From NCBI RefSeq assembly GCF_040289685.1, contig NZ_PSLQ01000008.1, positions 11,547 to 75,546 of the forward strand: 64,000 nt of DNA, written 5' to 3'. Made by a program: the position numbers and the translations under genes. Shown piece by piece: positions 7,550 through 15,533 of this stretch; the stretch's first letter is position 1; the number at the start of each line of letters is the position of its first letter. Source of the DNA: Pyrinomonas sp040289685 (GTDB taxonomy: Bacteria > Acidobacteriota > Blastocatellia > Pyrinomonadales > Pyrinomonadaceae). The notes beneath the pieces were generated by a model. The model had not been told where the DNA came from, made no database searches, and saw only the letters and a program-made list of their open reading frames with translations.

Positions 7550-8554
7550 TCAAGCTTGTTCGGCAGAAGTCGCATCGGCGTTTGCCGGCTCCACCTGCGG
7601 CTCGTCGAAAGCGCGCGCGCATAGATAGATCGCCTTGCGCCCGCGATGAGAGATCAACTCGGCGCGGAACTTCACCGAACCGCCAACGCTCACCTCGATT
7701 GGCTGGTCCACAGGATGGTCCAACTTAAGCACATCGCCGGGAGCGATGCGCAACAGGTCTTCCAGCGGCACTTTGGTGCCGCGCGCTTCGGCAGCGATCG
7801 GGAAAGAGACCATCGCCAGCGTGTCGAGCAACGCGCGCGTTTGCTCGGGCGGCACGTCGCGGTTACGCGAGTAGAGCGAACGGTTGAACTTCTGGATGAT
7901 CGGCTCGAGCGTGACCGCCGGGATGCACAGACTCATGTGCCCGCGCGCCTCGCCGATCTGCATATGAAAGACGATCGAGAGGACGACTTCGTTCGGCGCA
8001 ACGATCTGCAGCATCTGCGGCCGCGTCTCACGACCGACGATTTGCAGATCGAGTTCGATCAACGGTCGCCATGCTTCGCGCAGGTCATCGGCGACCAACT
8101 TCAAGAAGGCTTCCAGAATCTTCTGTTCGATCTCGGTGACGGCTCGTGCCTCGCCCAGCGGGATGCCGGGACCGCCAAGCATGCGGTCGATGATCGGGAA
8201 GGCGATCGAGGGATTCAATTCGATGATCGCTAATCCTTGCAACGGCTGCATCGAGAGGGTGAAGATCGCCGTCGGGTCGGGAAGACCATAAAGATATTCG
8301 ACGTAAGCTTGCTGTTCGACGGAGAGCAGCGTGACCTCTGAAATGGTTCGCAGAAAGACCGGCACGCTCGAAGACAAACTGTTGCAGAACAGATCGTGCA
8401 AGAGGTAGAGCGAGCGCACCTGCTCTTTGGAGAGGCGGTCCGGACGGCGGAAGTTGTACGGGACGACGCGGTGACGCTTCTCCGACATCGGCTCGGCGTT
8501 GGCGCCCAACAAGGCGCGCATCTCCTCTTTGGTGACGATCTCGTTCGACTGCAT
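7550..8554 (-). CDS. fliM: Flagellar motor switch protein FliM
   Basis: 334 residues, the normal length. It has the FliM start region (VVPYNFRRPDRLSKEQVRSLYLLHDLFCNSLSSSVPVFLR), the middle domain with GLAIIELNPSIAFPIIDRMLGGPG and ITEIEQKILEAFLKLVADDLREAW, and a C-terminal SpoA-like domain (VPLEDLLRIAPGDVLKLDHPVDQPIEVSVGG). FliM binds phospho-CheY and couples it to FliG. A typical CheY-binding N-terminal peptide (LSQxEIDALL) is here TKEEMRALLGANAEP, a partial match. It is followed closely by the long FliN protein. Confidence 0.95.
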   Translation of the reverse strand: MQSNEIVTKEEMRALLGANAEPMSEKRHRVVPYNFRRPDRLSKEQVRSLYLLHDLFCNSLSSSVPVFLRTISEVTLLSVEQQAYVEYLYGLPDPTAIFTLSMQPLQGLAIIELNPSIAFPIIDRMLGGPGIPLGEARAVTEIEQKILEAFLKLVADDLREAWRPLIELDLQIVGRETRPQMLQIVAPNEVVLSIVFHMQIGEARGHMSLCIPAVTLEPIIQKFNRSLYSRNRDVPPEQTRALLDTLAMVSFPIAAEARGTKVPLEDLLRIAPGDVLKLDHPVDQPIEVSVGGSVKFRAELISHRGRKAIYLCARAFDEPQVEPANADATSAEQA

Positions 8555-8561
8555 GGCCTTC

Positions 8562-9356
8562 TCAAATGTAGGCGAACACGTCGCGCACGGGCTCGAGCAT
8601 GGCGCGCAAGCGGAGCACGGCTTGCGTGTGAATCTGTGAGACGCGCGATTCCGTCACGCCGAGCACCGCGCCGATCTCTTTCATCGTCAACTCTTCGAGA
8701 TAGTAAAGGGCGACGACCTGCCGCTCACGCAACGGCAAACGTTCGATCGCGGCGGCCAATTGTCGCTGCGCTTCCTCTCTTTGGTATTGGTCGAGCGGGT
8801 CGAGAGCCTCTTCCGAACGGATGGCGCGCGACCGTTCGTCTCTGCTTTGGGCGTCGGTCTCCGTGATATTGAGCGTACGCAATTCGGAGAAGAGTTCGTG
8901 TAATTCTCCGAGCGAGATGTTCAAAGCGGCGGCGACCTCTTCCTCGGTCGCTGGGCGGCCCTGCGCCTGTTCGATCTCGCGATAAGCGGCCTCCACTTGC
9001 CGCGCGCGTTGCCGAAGCGCACGCGGCGCCCAATCCATTTCGCGCAGGTGATCGAGCATCGCGCCGCGCACGCGGGCCTCAGCGTAGGTCTTGAACAAGA
9101 TGCCGCGCGACGGATCGAACTTCTCCGCCGCGTCGAGCAGCCCCATGACGCCCGCGCCGATGAGATCATCGGCGTGCACCGATGGCGGCAGTTTGGCGGC
9201 CAAGCGTTCGGCGATGAATTTGACTTGCGCCAGATGCGATTCGATCAATGCAGTACGATCGATCTTCATGGATTCGAACGGGGCCGACGCGCGGCGGGCG
9301 TCGCGGTCGATGACACCTTTCGCGCGCTGGCGATGGGCAGAAGATAGTTCAACCAC
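8562..9356 (-). CDS. fliA: RNA polymerase sigma factor for flagellar operon FliA (sigma-28)
   Basis: 264 residues. Region 2 carries the sigma-28 blocks LVKFIAERLAAKLPPSVHADDLIGAGVMGLLDAAEKFDPSRGILFKTYAEARVRGAMLDHLREMDWAPR. Region 3 (RPATEEEVAAALNIS) and region 4 (RQVVALYYLEELTMKEIGAVLGVTESRVSQIH) follow. It directs late flagellar transcription and is the partner of FlgM at the far end of the same cluster. Four candidate FliA promoters lie in this window. The GTG at 9356 overlaps the flhG stop and suggests coupling. An ATG at 9269 would fit the family N-terminus better but lacks a ribosome binding site. Confidence 0.93.
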   Translation of the reverse strand: MVELSSAHRQRAKGVIDRDARRASAPFESMKIDRTALIESHLAQVKFIAERLAAKLPPSVHADDLIGAGVMGLLDAAEKFDPSRGILFKTYAEARVRGAMLDHLREMDWAPRALRQRARQVEAAYREIEQAQGRPATEEEVAAALNISLGELHELFSELRTLNITETDAQSRDERSRAIRSEEALDPLDQYQREEAQRQLAAAIERLPLRERQVVALYYLEELTMKEIGAVLGVTESRVSQIHTQAVLRLRAMLEPVRDVFAYI

Positions 9357-10248
9357 CGGCTCTTTCGATGAAGGACTGCCAGAAATCGGGTTCGCGGTCG
9401 AACAGATGAGCAGCGCGTCGCTGGTCCAGCCGTTTGGCGATCAAGCGAAAAGCGCGGCTCGATGGCGATTCAGGAGCGTAATCGACCACGGGCGTTTGCG
9501 CGCAAACGGCTTCCACCAACTCCGGATCGTGCGGCACGCCGCCAAGAAGCTCAACCCGGTGGCGCAGGAACTGGTCCGACGCCGCACGCAGTTGGCGATA
9601 TATCCTTTCGGCATCGCCGACGCCGACCGTATCGTTGACGACGATCCACGCCGGCTTGTCTGGCGCATGCTTGTGCAACACCTTGAGCGTGGCGTAGGCA
9701 TCGACCACTGCGGTCGGCTCTGGCGTGGTGACGATGACAACTTCGTTCGCCGCACATAGCAACCCCGTCACGTTGCTCGCAATGCCAGCGGGCGTGTCGA
9801 CGACCAGGTACTCGGACCGCGCTTCCATAGCGCGCAGCTCCGCGAGCAACCGCGCCACCTGCGCACGTCCGAGATCGGCCAACTCGTCCAACCCGCTGCC
9901 GCCCGGAATCAAGCGGACGTTGGGCGCGATCTCGACGATCACCTCTTCCAAAGCGCGCTCGCCCGCTAGCACGTGGCCGAGATGGCAGCGCAAGTTGAGC
10001 CCGCAAAGCACATCGGCATTCGCCAAGGCAAGATCAGCATCGAGCAACGTAATGCGCCGTCCGAGCGCAGCGAGCGCCAGCGCGAGGTTGACGGCGACGT
10101 TGGATTTACCGACCCCGCCTTTGCCGCCAGTGACAGCGATGGCGTAAGCGCTCGTGTTTTGTTGGTTCATACGTTTGATCTGCTCCTCCGACAGCGCAGG
10201 CACACGCAACGCCGAAAGCAGGCGCAAGGTCGAAGCTTGATCCGTCAT
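9349..10248 (-). CDS. flhG: Flagellar number regulator FlhG (MinD/ParA-type ATPase)
   Basis: 299 residues of the MinD/SIMIBI class. The deviant Walker A GGKGGVGKS is at residues 41-49, the switch region TLLDADLALANADVL follows, then YLVVDTPAGIASNVTG and TTPEPTAVVDAYATLKVLH. The N-terminal LSEEQIKRMN segment resembles the short activating region of FlhG that stimulates FlhF. The pair sets number and place of flagella. Its ATG overlaps the flhF TGA in ATGA, and fliA overlaps its own end, so all three are likely translationally coupled. Confidence 0.93.
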   Translation of the reverse strand: MTDQASTLRLLSALRVPALSEEQIKRMNQQNTSAYAIAVTGGKGGVGKSNVAVNLALALAALGRRITLLDADLALANADVLCGLNLRCHLGHVLAGERALEEVIVEIAPNVRLIPGGSGLDELADLGRAQVARLLAELRAMEARSEYLVVDTPAGIASNVTGLLCAANEVVIVTTPEPTAVVDAYATLKVLHKHAPDKPAWIVVNDTVGVGDAERIYRQLRAASDQFLRHRVELLGGVPHDPELVEAVCAQTPVVDYAPESPSSRAFRLIAKRLDQRRAAHLFDREPDFWQSFIERAGG

Positions 10249-11699
10249 CTTCCCTCCCGCATGAACCCGCCGCGCAAGATGCGTGCGGCGAACGATTCAG
10301 CATGAGCTTGCTCGAGGTCTTCGGGAACGCGCTGGCCAGCGCACAGATAGGTGAGCGGCAGACCCGCTTCGGCGGCGATGGTGACGGCAGCGCCGGGACG
10401 CGATGTCTCATCCAGCTTGGTTACCACCAACCGATCGCTGCCGAACAACGCGAACTTGCGGGCGGCAGCGAGTGCATCGGTCGGATGCATGGTCGCTTGC
10501 AACACGAGGCACTTGGTGATCGCGCTGTTGCTTCGCAGGTAATCAGCTAGCTCCATCTGATCGGCCAGATCGTGTGGACTGCGCCCGATGGTGTCGATGA
10601 TGCAAACGGCTCCGGCCGCGTGCCGACAGAGCAACGCGTCGAGTTCAACCATCGAACGGGCGACGTGAAAGCCGGCACCGATGATCTCGGCATAGGTCCT
10701 CAACTGCTCGATGGCCGCGATGCGATAGGTGTCGAGCGTGATCAGTTCCACTCGACGACGAGCACGCAGCGCAACGCGCGCGGCCAGTTTAGCGATGGTC
10801 GTCGTTTTGCCAACGCCGGTCGGGCCGATGAAAGCGAGCGTCGGTTGGGAGTCAACCTTTTCGGGAGCAAGCGGATCCGGTGCGAACCGGACCAACGTTC
10901 CAAGCGCGCGGATGAGCGCGGCGCGCGCCAGCGATTTGGCTTCAACGCAAGTTTCAGCGAGATTCAAACCGAGCACCGTGCGTAGCGCGCGACGCGCATG
11001 ATCGGGGTCGAGCCCAGCGCCCGTTAGGTCCAGATAAGCTTCGTAAAACGGCGAATCGAAAAGTTCTGGGTCGTCCTCCAACGACGCTACCGCTCCTTTG
11101 TCGAGTGCCGGCGCGGCGGCTGCGTGTGCGGCAAACGCGCCGAGCGCGAATTTGACTTCGCGCAACTCGGCCCGCAAACGTTCCAACTCAGCCGTCAAGG
11201 CGGTGCGCGGAACGCCGCTTTGCGTGCGCTCTACATCGGCGGCGCTGCTGCGTTCGCCGACTAGCGAGCTGCTGTCGAACATCCGCGCTGACTTACGCGC
11301 CGTGCGCTCAAGCGTAGAAACCTCGTCGCACGCCAACGAAAGGCGTTCATCCGCGGCGACCGAACCGCACGTAGGATCGAGCTTGACCTCTCGACGATGC
11401 ACAGCGCGTCCTTCGGCTTGAGCGCCGTTCGGCGTGGCGGGACTATCGTCCAACAGCTTCAACCCTTGACGCTCGATGTAGCGCGGCCTCTTGTCGTCGC
11501 ACGGAGTCGTTTTCGCCGTCGCGCGACCGTTGGAAGGTTCAGCAACGCGCACTTCGATTAGTTCGCGTCCGCCGAAACCGAACCAACGGCCTGCACGCAC
11601 GCGGCGCGTATCGAGCACCAGCGCCTCTTCGCCAAGCTCGTTCTTGATCCGTTCGAGCGCTTCGCGCATGGTCGCGGCGCGGTAACGTCTGACGTTCAT
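10245..11699 (-). CDS. flhF: Flagellar biosynthesis GTPase FlhF (SRP-type)
   Basis: About 484 residues. It opens with the B-domain signature VRRYRAATMREALERIKNELGEEALVLDTR, followed by a long variable, charged region. The NG GTPase domain has G1 IGPTGVGKTTTIAKLAA near residue 290, LDTYRIAAIEQLRTYAEI, IIDTIGRSPHD and VVTKLDE. FlhF marks the pole or site of flagellar assembly together with FlhG. The canonical family start is the ATG at 11699. In-frame ATGs at 11726 (5 bases past the flhA stop) and 11765 are alternatives, and none has a strong ribosome binding site. Confidence 0.92.
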   Translation of the reverse strand: MNVRRYRAATMREALERIKNELGEEALVLDTRRVRAGRWFGFGGRELIEVRVAEPSNGRATAKTTPCDDKRPRYIERQGLKLLDDSPATPNGAQAEGRAVHRREVKLDPTCGSVAADERLSLACDEVSTLERTARKSARMFDSSSLVGERSSAADVERTQSGVPRTALTAELERLRAELREVKFALGAFAAHAAAAPALDKGAVASLEDDPELFDSPFYEAYLDLTGAGLDPDHARRALRTVLGLNLAETCVEAKSLARAALIRALGTLVRFAPDPLAPEKVDSQPTLAFIGPTGVGKTTTIAKLAARVALRARRRVELITLDTYRIAAIEQLRTYAEIIGAGFHVARSMVELDALLCRHAAGAVCIIDTIGRSPHDLADQMELADYLRSNSAITKCLVLQATMHPTDALAAARKFALFGSDRLVVTKLDETSRPGAAVTIAAEAGLPLTYLCAGQRVPEDLEQAHAESFAARILRGGFMREGR

Positions 11700-11730
11700 G
11701 GTCTTTTTGGTGGAAGCGGTCAGCATGGTT

Positions 11731-13851
11731 TCAAGTGATGGTCCCCAACGAGATGAGTCTGACATCCGGCGCGATCTCGTTGTGCGAGATCACGGCCAAG
11801 TCTGGCAAGAAGCGTTCCGTAAGCCGCCGCAAGTGCGGGCGCACCGCCGCCGAACAGAGCAGGACGGGTTGTTGCAACACGGCGGCTTGCACGGCGGCTT
11901 CGATCTTTTCAAGCAACATGCGCCCGAAATCCGGGTCGATCGCTGGCGTCGGCGCACCCGCATGCAGCCCAAGGCGTTCGGCAAACTGCCGTTCGAGATG
12001 CGGGTCGAGTGTCAGCACGGCCAGTTCGCCGTTTTCGTTCGCCAGATGCGCGGAGATGGTCCGGGCTAGCGCAGCGCGCGCCGCTTCCGTCAAGGCATTG
12101 ACATCGCGCGTCAGGCTTCCGGCGTCGGTGATCGCTTCAAGAATGGTGGCGAGATCGCGAATCGGCACGCGCTCGCGCAAAAGGTTCTGCAACACGCGTT
12201 GCACTTCGCCAAGGCTCAAAACCTTGGGCGTCGCCTCTTCAACCGTTTTGGGATGCGTCTCGGCCAGTATGTCGAGCAGCGCGCGCGTCTCTTGTCGCCC
12301 GAGGAGTTCGGGCGCATGGCGTTTGATCACTTCCGAAAGATGCGTGCAGATCACGGTCGTCGGATCGACCACCGTGTAACCCGCGGCGAGCGCGCGCTCG
12401 CGATCGCCGTCGCGACGGATCCAGACAGCCGGCATGCCGAAGGCGGGATCGTTGGTTGGCAGACCGTCGATCTTCTCGCGAACCACGCCCGGATCAATCG
12501 CCAAGAAGCCTTCGGGGAAGACTTCGCCGCGCGCCACGCGCACGCCGCGCAAGAGGATAGCGTACTCACGCGGCGAAAGCTGTAGGTTATCCGTCACATG
12601 GACCGGCGGGACGATGATGCCGAGATCGTGCGCTATCTGACGGCGCACTTCGCGAACGCGCGCGAGGAACTGATCGCCCGAACTGACCAGCGGAATCAAA
12701 CCGTAGCCGACCTCGAGCGCGAGCGTGTCGAGCTTGAGCGCCGCCTCGATCTTCTCAGCTTGCTCTTTGTTCTCCGCGGGCGCTTCGAGCGCGGCAACCT
12801 GCGCCGCCTGTTTCTGGACCGACCACTGGCGCGACAAATACCCGGCGATGGCCGCTACAACCGCCAAAAGCAGAAAGGCAAGGTGCGGCATGCCCGGAAG
12901 CAGACCGAGAAACGCGAGCACGCCAGCGGCGATGAGAAGCGGACGCGGGTTGGCGAGCAACTGGACCGACACTTCTTCGCCGATGCTCGCCTCGCTCGCA
13001 GCGCGCGTGGTGATGATGGCCGCAGCGACCGAGACGAAAAGCGAAGGGACAGCAGCAGCCACACCATCGCCCACTGTCAAGATCGTGTAGGTGCGCAGCG
13101 CATCGCTCAATGACATGCCGTGCTGAACCACGCCGATGCCGAACCCGGCAATGATGTTGACCATCACGATCAGAATTGAAGCGACGGCATCGCGTTGCGT
13201 AAAACGCACTGCACCATCCATCGCGCCGTGGAATTCCGCCGCCTGCGCGATCTCCTGCCGCCGCCGCCGCGCTTCGCGCTCATCGATGATGCCGGCAGAT
13301 AGATCAGCATCAACGGCCATCTGTTTGCCGGGCATGGCATCGAGTGTAAACCGCGCCGTCACTTCCGACGACCGGACCGCGCCGTGATTGACGACGACGA
13401 ACTGGATCGCCAACAGGATGAGAAAGATGACGACGCCGACCACGTAATTGCCGCCGATGACGAATTCGCCGAAAGCCTTGATGACGCTCCCGGCGGCGTA
13501 TTCGCCCGCTTCGCCGCGTGTCAAGATCAAGCGCGAGGTGGCGACGTTGAGCGCCAAACGGTAGAGCGTGGTCAACAGCAACAGGTTCGGGAAAGAGGTG
13601 AACTTGATCGGTTCGGTCGTGTACATCGCCACGAGCAACACGACCACCGACAGCATCAAGTTGAAGCTCAACAGGACATCGAGCAACAACGGGGGGAGCG
13701 GAATCAACAACACCAGCAGAATGACCACCGCTCCCAACGGAACGGCAAGGTGCGCGTGACGGCTGGCCGAAGAGACGAGGTTTGTAGCGGCTGCGGTGGT
13801 CAAGGCGCGTTCTTTCCTGCGTGGCGTGACGGATCGAGGGCGACGACGCAT
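11731..13851 (-). CDS. flhA: Flagellar type III export gate protein FlhA
   Basis: About 706 residues, normal for FlhA. The N-terminal half has eight transmembrane helices with the FHIPEP-family loop RFTLDAMPGKQMAVDADLSAGIIDEREARRRR. The cytoplasmic C-terminal half has the LGYGLIPLV-like start and ends with the substrate-chaperone docking ring (PVLLCSAAVRPHLRRLTERFLPDLAVISHNEI). It is the nonameric export gate, powered by proton flow. I chose ATG 13851 because GAGGG lies 6 bases upstream and because a sigma-54-like site puts transcription start near 13884, which excludes more upstream starts. A TTG at 13803 is the alternative. It heads the leftward cluster. Confidence 0.94.
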   Translation of the reverse strand: MRRRPRSVTPRRKERALTTAAATNLVSSASRHAHLAVPLGAVVILLVLLIPLPPLLLDVLLSFNLMLSVVVLLVAMYTTEPIKFTSFPNLLLLTTLYRLALNVATSRLILTRGEAGEYAAGSVIKAFGEFVIGGNYVVGVVIFLILLAIQFVVVNHGAVRSSEVTARFTLDAMPGKQMAVDADLSAGIIDEREARRRRQEIAQAAEFHGAMDGAVRFTQRDAVASILIVMVNIIAGFGIGVVQHGMSLSDALRTYTILTVGDGVAAAVPSLFVSVAAAIITTRAASEASIGEEVSVQLLANPRPLLIAAGVLAFLGLLPGMPHLAFLLLAVVAAIAGYLSRQWSVQKQAAQVAALEAPAENKEQAEKIEAALKLDTLALEVGYGLIPLVSSGDQFLARVREVRRQIAHDLGIIVPPVHVTDNLQLSPREYAILLRGVRVARGEVFPEGFLAIDPGVVREKIDGLPTNDPAFGMPAVWIRRDGDRERALAAGYTVVDPTTVICTHLSEVIKRHAPELLGRQETRALLDILAETHPKTVEEATPKVLSLGEVQRVLQNLLRERVPIRDLATILEAITDAGSLTRDVNALTEAARAALARTISAHLANENGELAVLTLDPHLERQFAERLGLHAGAPTPAIDPDFGRMLLEKIEAAVQAAVLQQPVLLCSAAVRPHLRRLTERFLPDLAVISHNEIAPDVRLISLGTIT

Positions 13852-13864
13852 CGCTTGCCCTCGC

Positions 13865-13881
13865 GCCGGAGATGCTCCGGC
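13865..13881 (-). promoter_or_regulatory. Hairpin in the predicted flhA leader
   Basis: A perfect 7-base stem GCCGGAG/CTCCGGC with a 3-base loop lies between the predicted transcription start (about 13884) and the GAGGG ribosome binding site of flhA. It would sit at the very 5' end of the mRNA and could stabilise it or affect translation. No regulator is evident. Confidence 0.5.
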
Positions 13882-13894
13882 ATCGCCGCCGAAG

Positions 13895-13910
13895 AGCAAG
13901 TCGAGTGCCG
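13895..13910 (-). promoter_or_regulatory. Candidate sigma-54 promoter of the flhA cluster
   Basis: Reading leftward, CGGCACTCGACTTGCT fits the sigma-54 consensus TGGCACG-N4-TTGC[A/T] at 14 of 16 positions scored loosely. It has the obligatory GG and GC exactly 10 bases apart. It points at flhA and gives a leader of about 33 bases. It lies within the gap that also holds the opposite-strand promoter for the HDOD gene. Confidence 0.65.
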
Positions 13911-13946
13911 CAACTCTTGGGCCGACGTTCGATCAAGGCTGAAGGC

Positions 13947-13974
13947 TAAAGTCAACGCGCGTTTCTGCCGATAA
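13947..13974 (+). promoter_or_regulatory. Candidate sigma-28 promoter of the HDOD gene
   Basis: TAAA, a 16-base spacer and a perfect GCCGATAA -10 box (13967-13974). It points rightward to the HDOD gene, whose ATG is about 120 bases after the expected start. The -35 half reads TAAAGTCA against the consensus TAAAGTTT. Confidence 0.65.
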
Positions 13975-14105
13975 ACAGTCCGAAGCGCCGTGCCGTTTGC
14001 GCTCGGCGGTCGCGCTCAACTGCCAAAATGTTGACTATGAACGTCCGTTTCTTGCCAGTTCCGGGCTGAACAGTTGAATCGAAGGCTCCTGAAAGGATTC
14101 GGTCA

Positions 14106-14945
14106 ATGAACGTCTCTGCGACATTCGATATTCACTCGCTGGTCACAACAGAGATACCGCCGCTTCCGAACGCCGCGATGCAGGTCGCCACGCTCGCGCA
14201 AGATGTCAACGCTCCAGCACGCGCCATCGCCGATGCCATCGGTTGCGATCCGGCGTTGGCCGCGCGCGTCTTACGTGTGGCCAATTCGCCGCTCTACGCC
14301 ACCATGCGACGCATCACGTCGTTGCCCATGGCCGTGACCGCGCTTGGCAACCGCGCTATCTACCAGCTCGTCATCGCCTCGATCACGGGCGAGACTTTCC
14401 GCCGTAAAAATCGCTCGCCGCTGGAAAAGGCGCTCTGGGAACATTCGGTCGCCGTCGCTTTGATGGCACGCGAAATCAGCGTGACGCTCGGTATGCGCGG
14501 CAGCGAAGAGGCTTTTCTCTGCGGCCTGCTACACGACATCGGCAAGCTTTTGCTCATCCGCTACGACGAACTGCTCTACCGGCAGGTAATGGAAGGGGCT
14601 TCCACCGAACAGTTGCTCGCCCGCGAACAGGAGACCTACGGTTACACGCACGCGCAGATCGGCGCGCTCGTCTCACGCCGTTGGGACCTTCCCGAAGAGA
14701 TCGCTTATACGATCTATCATCATCAAAGCCCGGGAAGTGTGGACCAGTTCATCTTCATGGCGCGTGTGGTCAACGTCGCCGATGCGATGGCCAACGTCGT
14801 CGGCATCGGTCTGCGTTCCATGGACGCGCGCGAAGCGTTTGAATCAGAATCGGCCCGCTCGCTGCGCCTGACCGAAGCGCAGCTCAAGTCACTGTGGGAG
14901 AAAACGGCCGCATCCATGGCGGAGATGCAACGCCTGCTCGACTGA
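14106..14945 (+). CDS. HDOD domain signalling protein
   Basis: 279 residues that are essentially one HDOD domain: PPLPNAAMQVATLAQDVNAPARAIADAIGCDPALAARVLRVANSP, SLPMAVTALG, and the HD-like core CGLLHDIGKLLLIRYDEL, then VSRRWDLPEEIAYTIYHHQSP. HDOD proteins are output or scaffold domains of signal systems and often sit beside CheY-like or GGDEF proteins. Most lack hydrolase activity, though here His-Asp is kept. AAAGGA lies 10 bases before the ATG. It stands alone between two flagellar clusters and has its own sigma-28-like promoter, so a motility-linked role such as control of the switch, chemotaxis or flagellar gene expression is likely but not proven. Confidence 0.85.
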   Translation: MNVSATFDIHSLVTTEIPPLPNAAMQVATLAQDVNAPARAIADAIGCDPALAARVLRVANSPLYATMRRITSLPMAVTALGNRAIYQLVIASITGETFRRKNRSPLEKALWEHSVAVALMAREISVTLGMRGSEEAFLCGLLHDIGKLLLIRYDELLYRQVMEGASTEQLLAREQETYGYTHAQIGALVSRRWDLPEEIAYTIYHHQSPGSVDQFIFMARVVNVADAMANVVGIGLRSMDAREAFESESARSLRLTEAQLKSLWEKTAASMAEMQRLLD

Positions 14946-15030
14946 ACGGAAGACTGCAATTATTAGATCGGCGATAAGCGCATCAAGGTAGCAAGATGCA
15001 ACGCCCGCTCGACTGAACGGAAGATCGCAA
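14923..15030 (+). repeat. Imperfect direct repeat of the 3' end of the HDOD gene
   Basis: A 37-base segment covering the last codons and stop of the HDOD gene (14923-14959) recurs at 14994-15030 with 34 of 37 identical bases, 71 bases downstream. The second copy is outside any gene. It looks like a local duplication of the gene's end. The rest of the gap to 15129 shows nothing recognisable. Confidence 0.8.
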
Positions 15031-15129
15031 CCATGGTCGAGATCCGTGGTTCGCCCGACTAAACGAGCACCCAACACAACCGGCCCCTGAGGTCAAAAAA
15101 GGCAACAGCGCGTTGGCGGCGCGTTTCGA

Positions 15130-15510
15130 CTACATTTCCAAATCCGGAAAGATCTGTTCGAGCATTTCGATCAATTTCGCGCTGGAGAGCGGTTTGGTGA
15201 GGTAACCGTTGGCGCCGAGCCGCATTCCGGCAACGCGCGTCGCGTCATCGCCGTGCGCCGAAAGTATCAGAATCGGCAGATTGGCATAACGTTGGCGCGC
15301 ATGTCGAATGAACTCCAAGCCGTTCATCTCCGGCATATCAACGTCGGTGATGACCACATCAACTGGCGATGTCGCGAGCTTTTCGAGCGCCACGCGCCCA
15401 TTGGGTGCATCGATCACCGATTGGCAGCCCATCTGCCGCAACGTCATTATGATCAACATGCGCATCGTTGCCGAGTCGTCCACGACGAGAAAAGATTTCG
15501 CGAGTCCCAT
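15130..15510 (-). CDS. cheY: CheY-like response regulator (single receiver domain)
   Basis: 126 residues, one receiver domain and no output domain. The key residues are present: acidic pair DD in VVDDSATMRML, phospho-acceptor Asp in VVITDVDMPEMNGLEFI, Ser in LILSAHGDD and Lys in YLTKPLS. The DSATMRM start is typical of CheY proteins that bind FliM. The start ATG at 15510 has AGGAG 8 bases upstream. It lies 23 bases after the GAF gene, so the two are probably one sigma-28-driven transcript. No kinase is encoded nearby. Confidence 0.88.
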   Translation of the reverse strand: MGLAKSFLVVDDSATMRMLIIMTLRQMGCQSVIDAPNGRVALEKLATSPVDVVITDVDMPEMNGLEFIRHARQRYANLPILILSAHGDDATRVAGMRLGANGYLTKPLSSAKLIEMLEQIFPDLEM

Positions 15511-15533
15511 AAGAGGTTCTCCTGCGGCCGTTC

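Noticed and set aside
13988..14030. TGGCA- and GGCACGG-containing stretches upstream of flhA as further sigma-54 sites
   Set aside because: The GG and GC pairs are not 10 bases apart, unlike the site at 13895-13910.
14969..14977. GGCGATAA resembling a sigma-28 -10 box after the HDOD gene
   Set aside because: No TAAA-like element at the right distance and no rightward gene follows.
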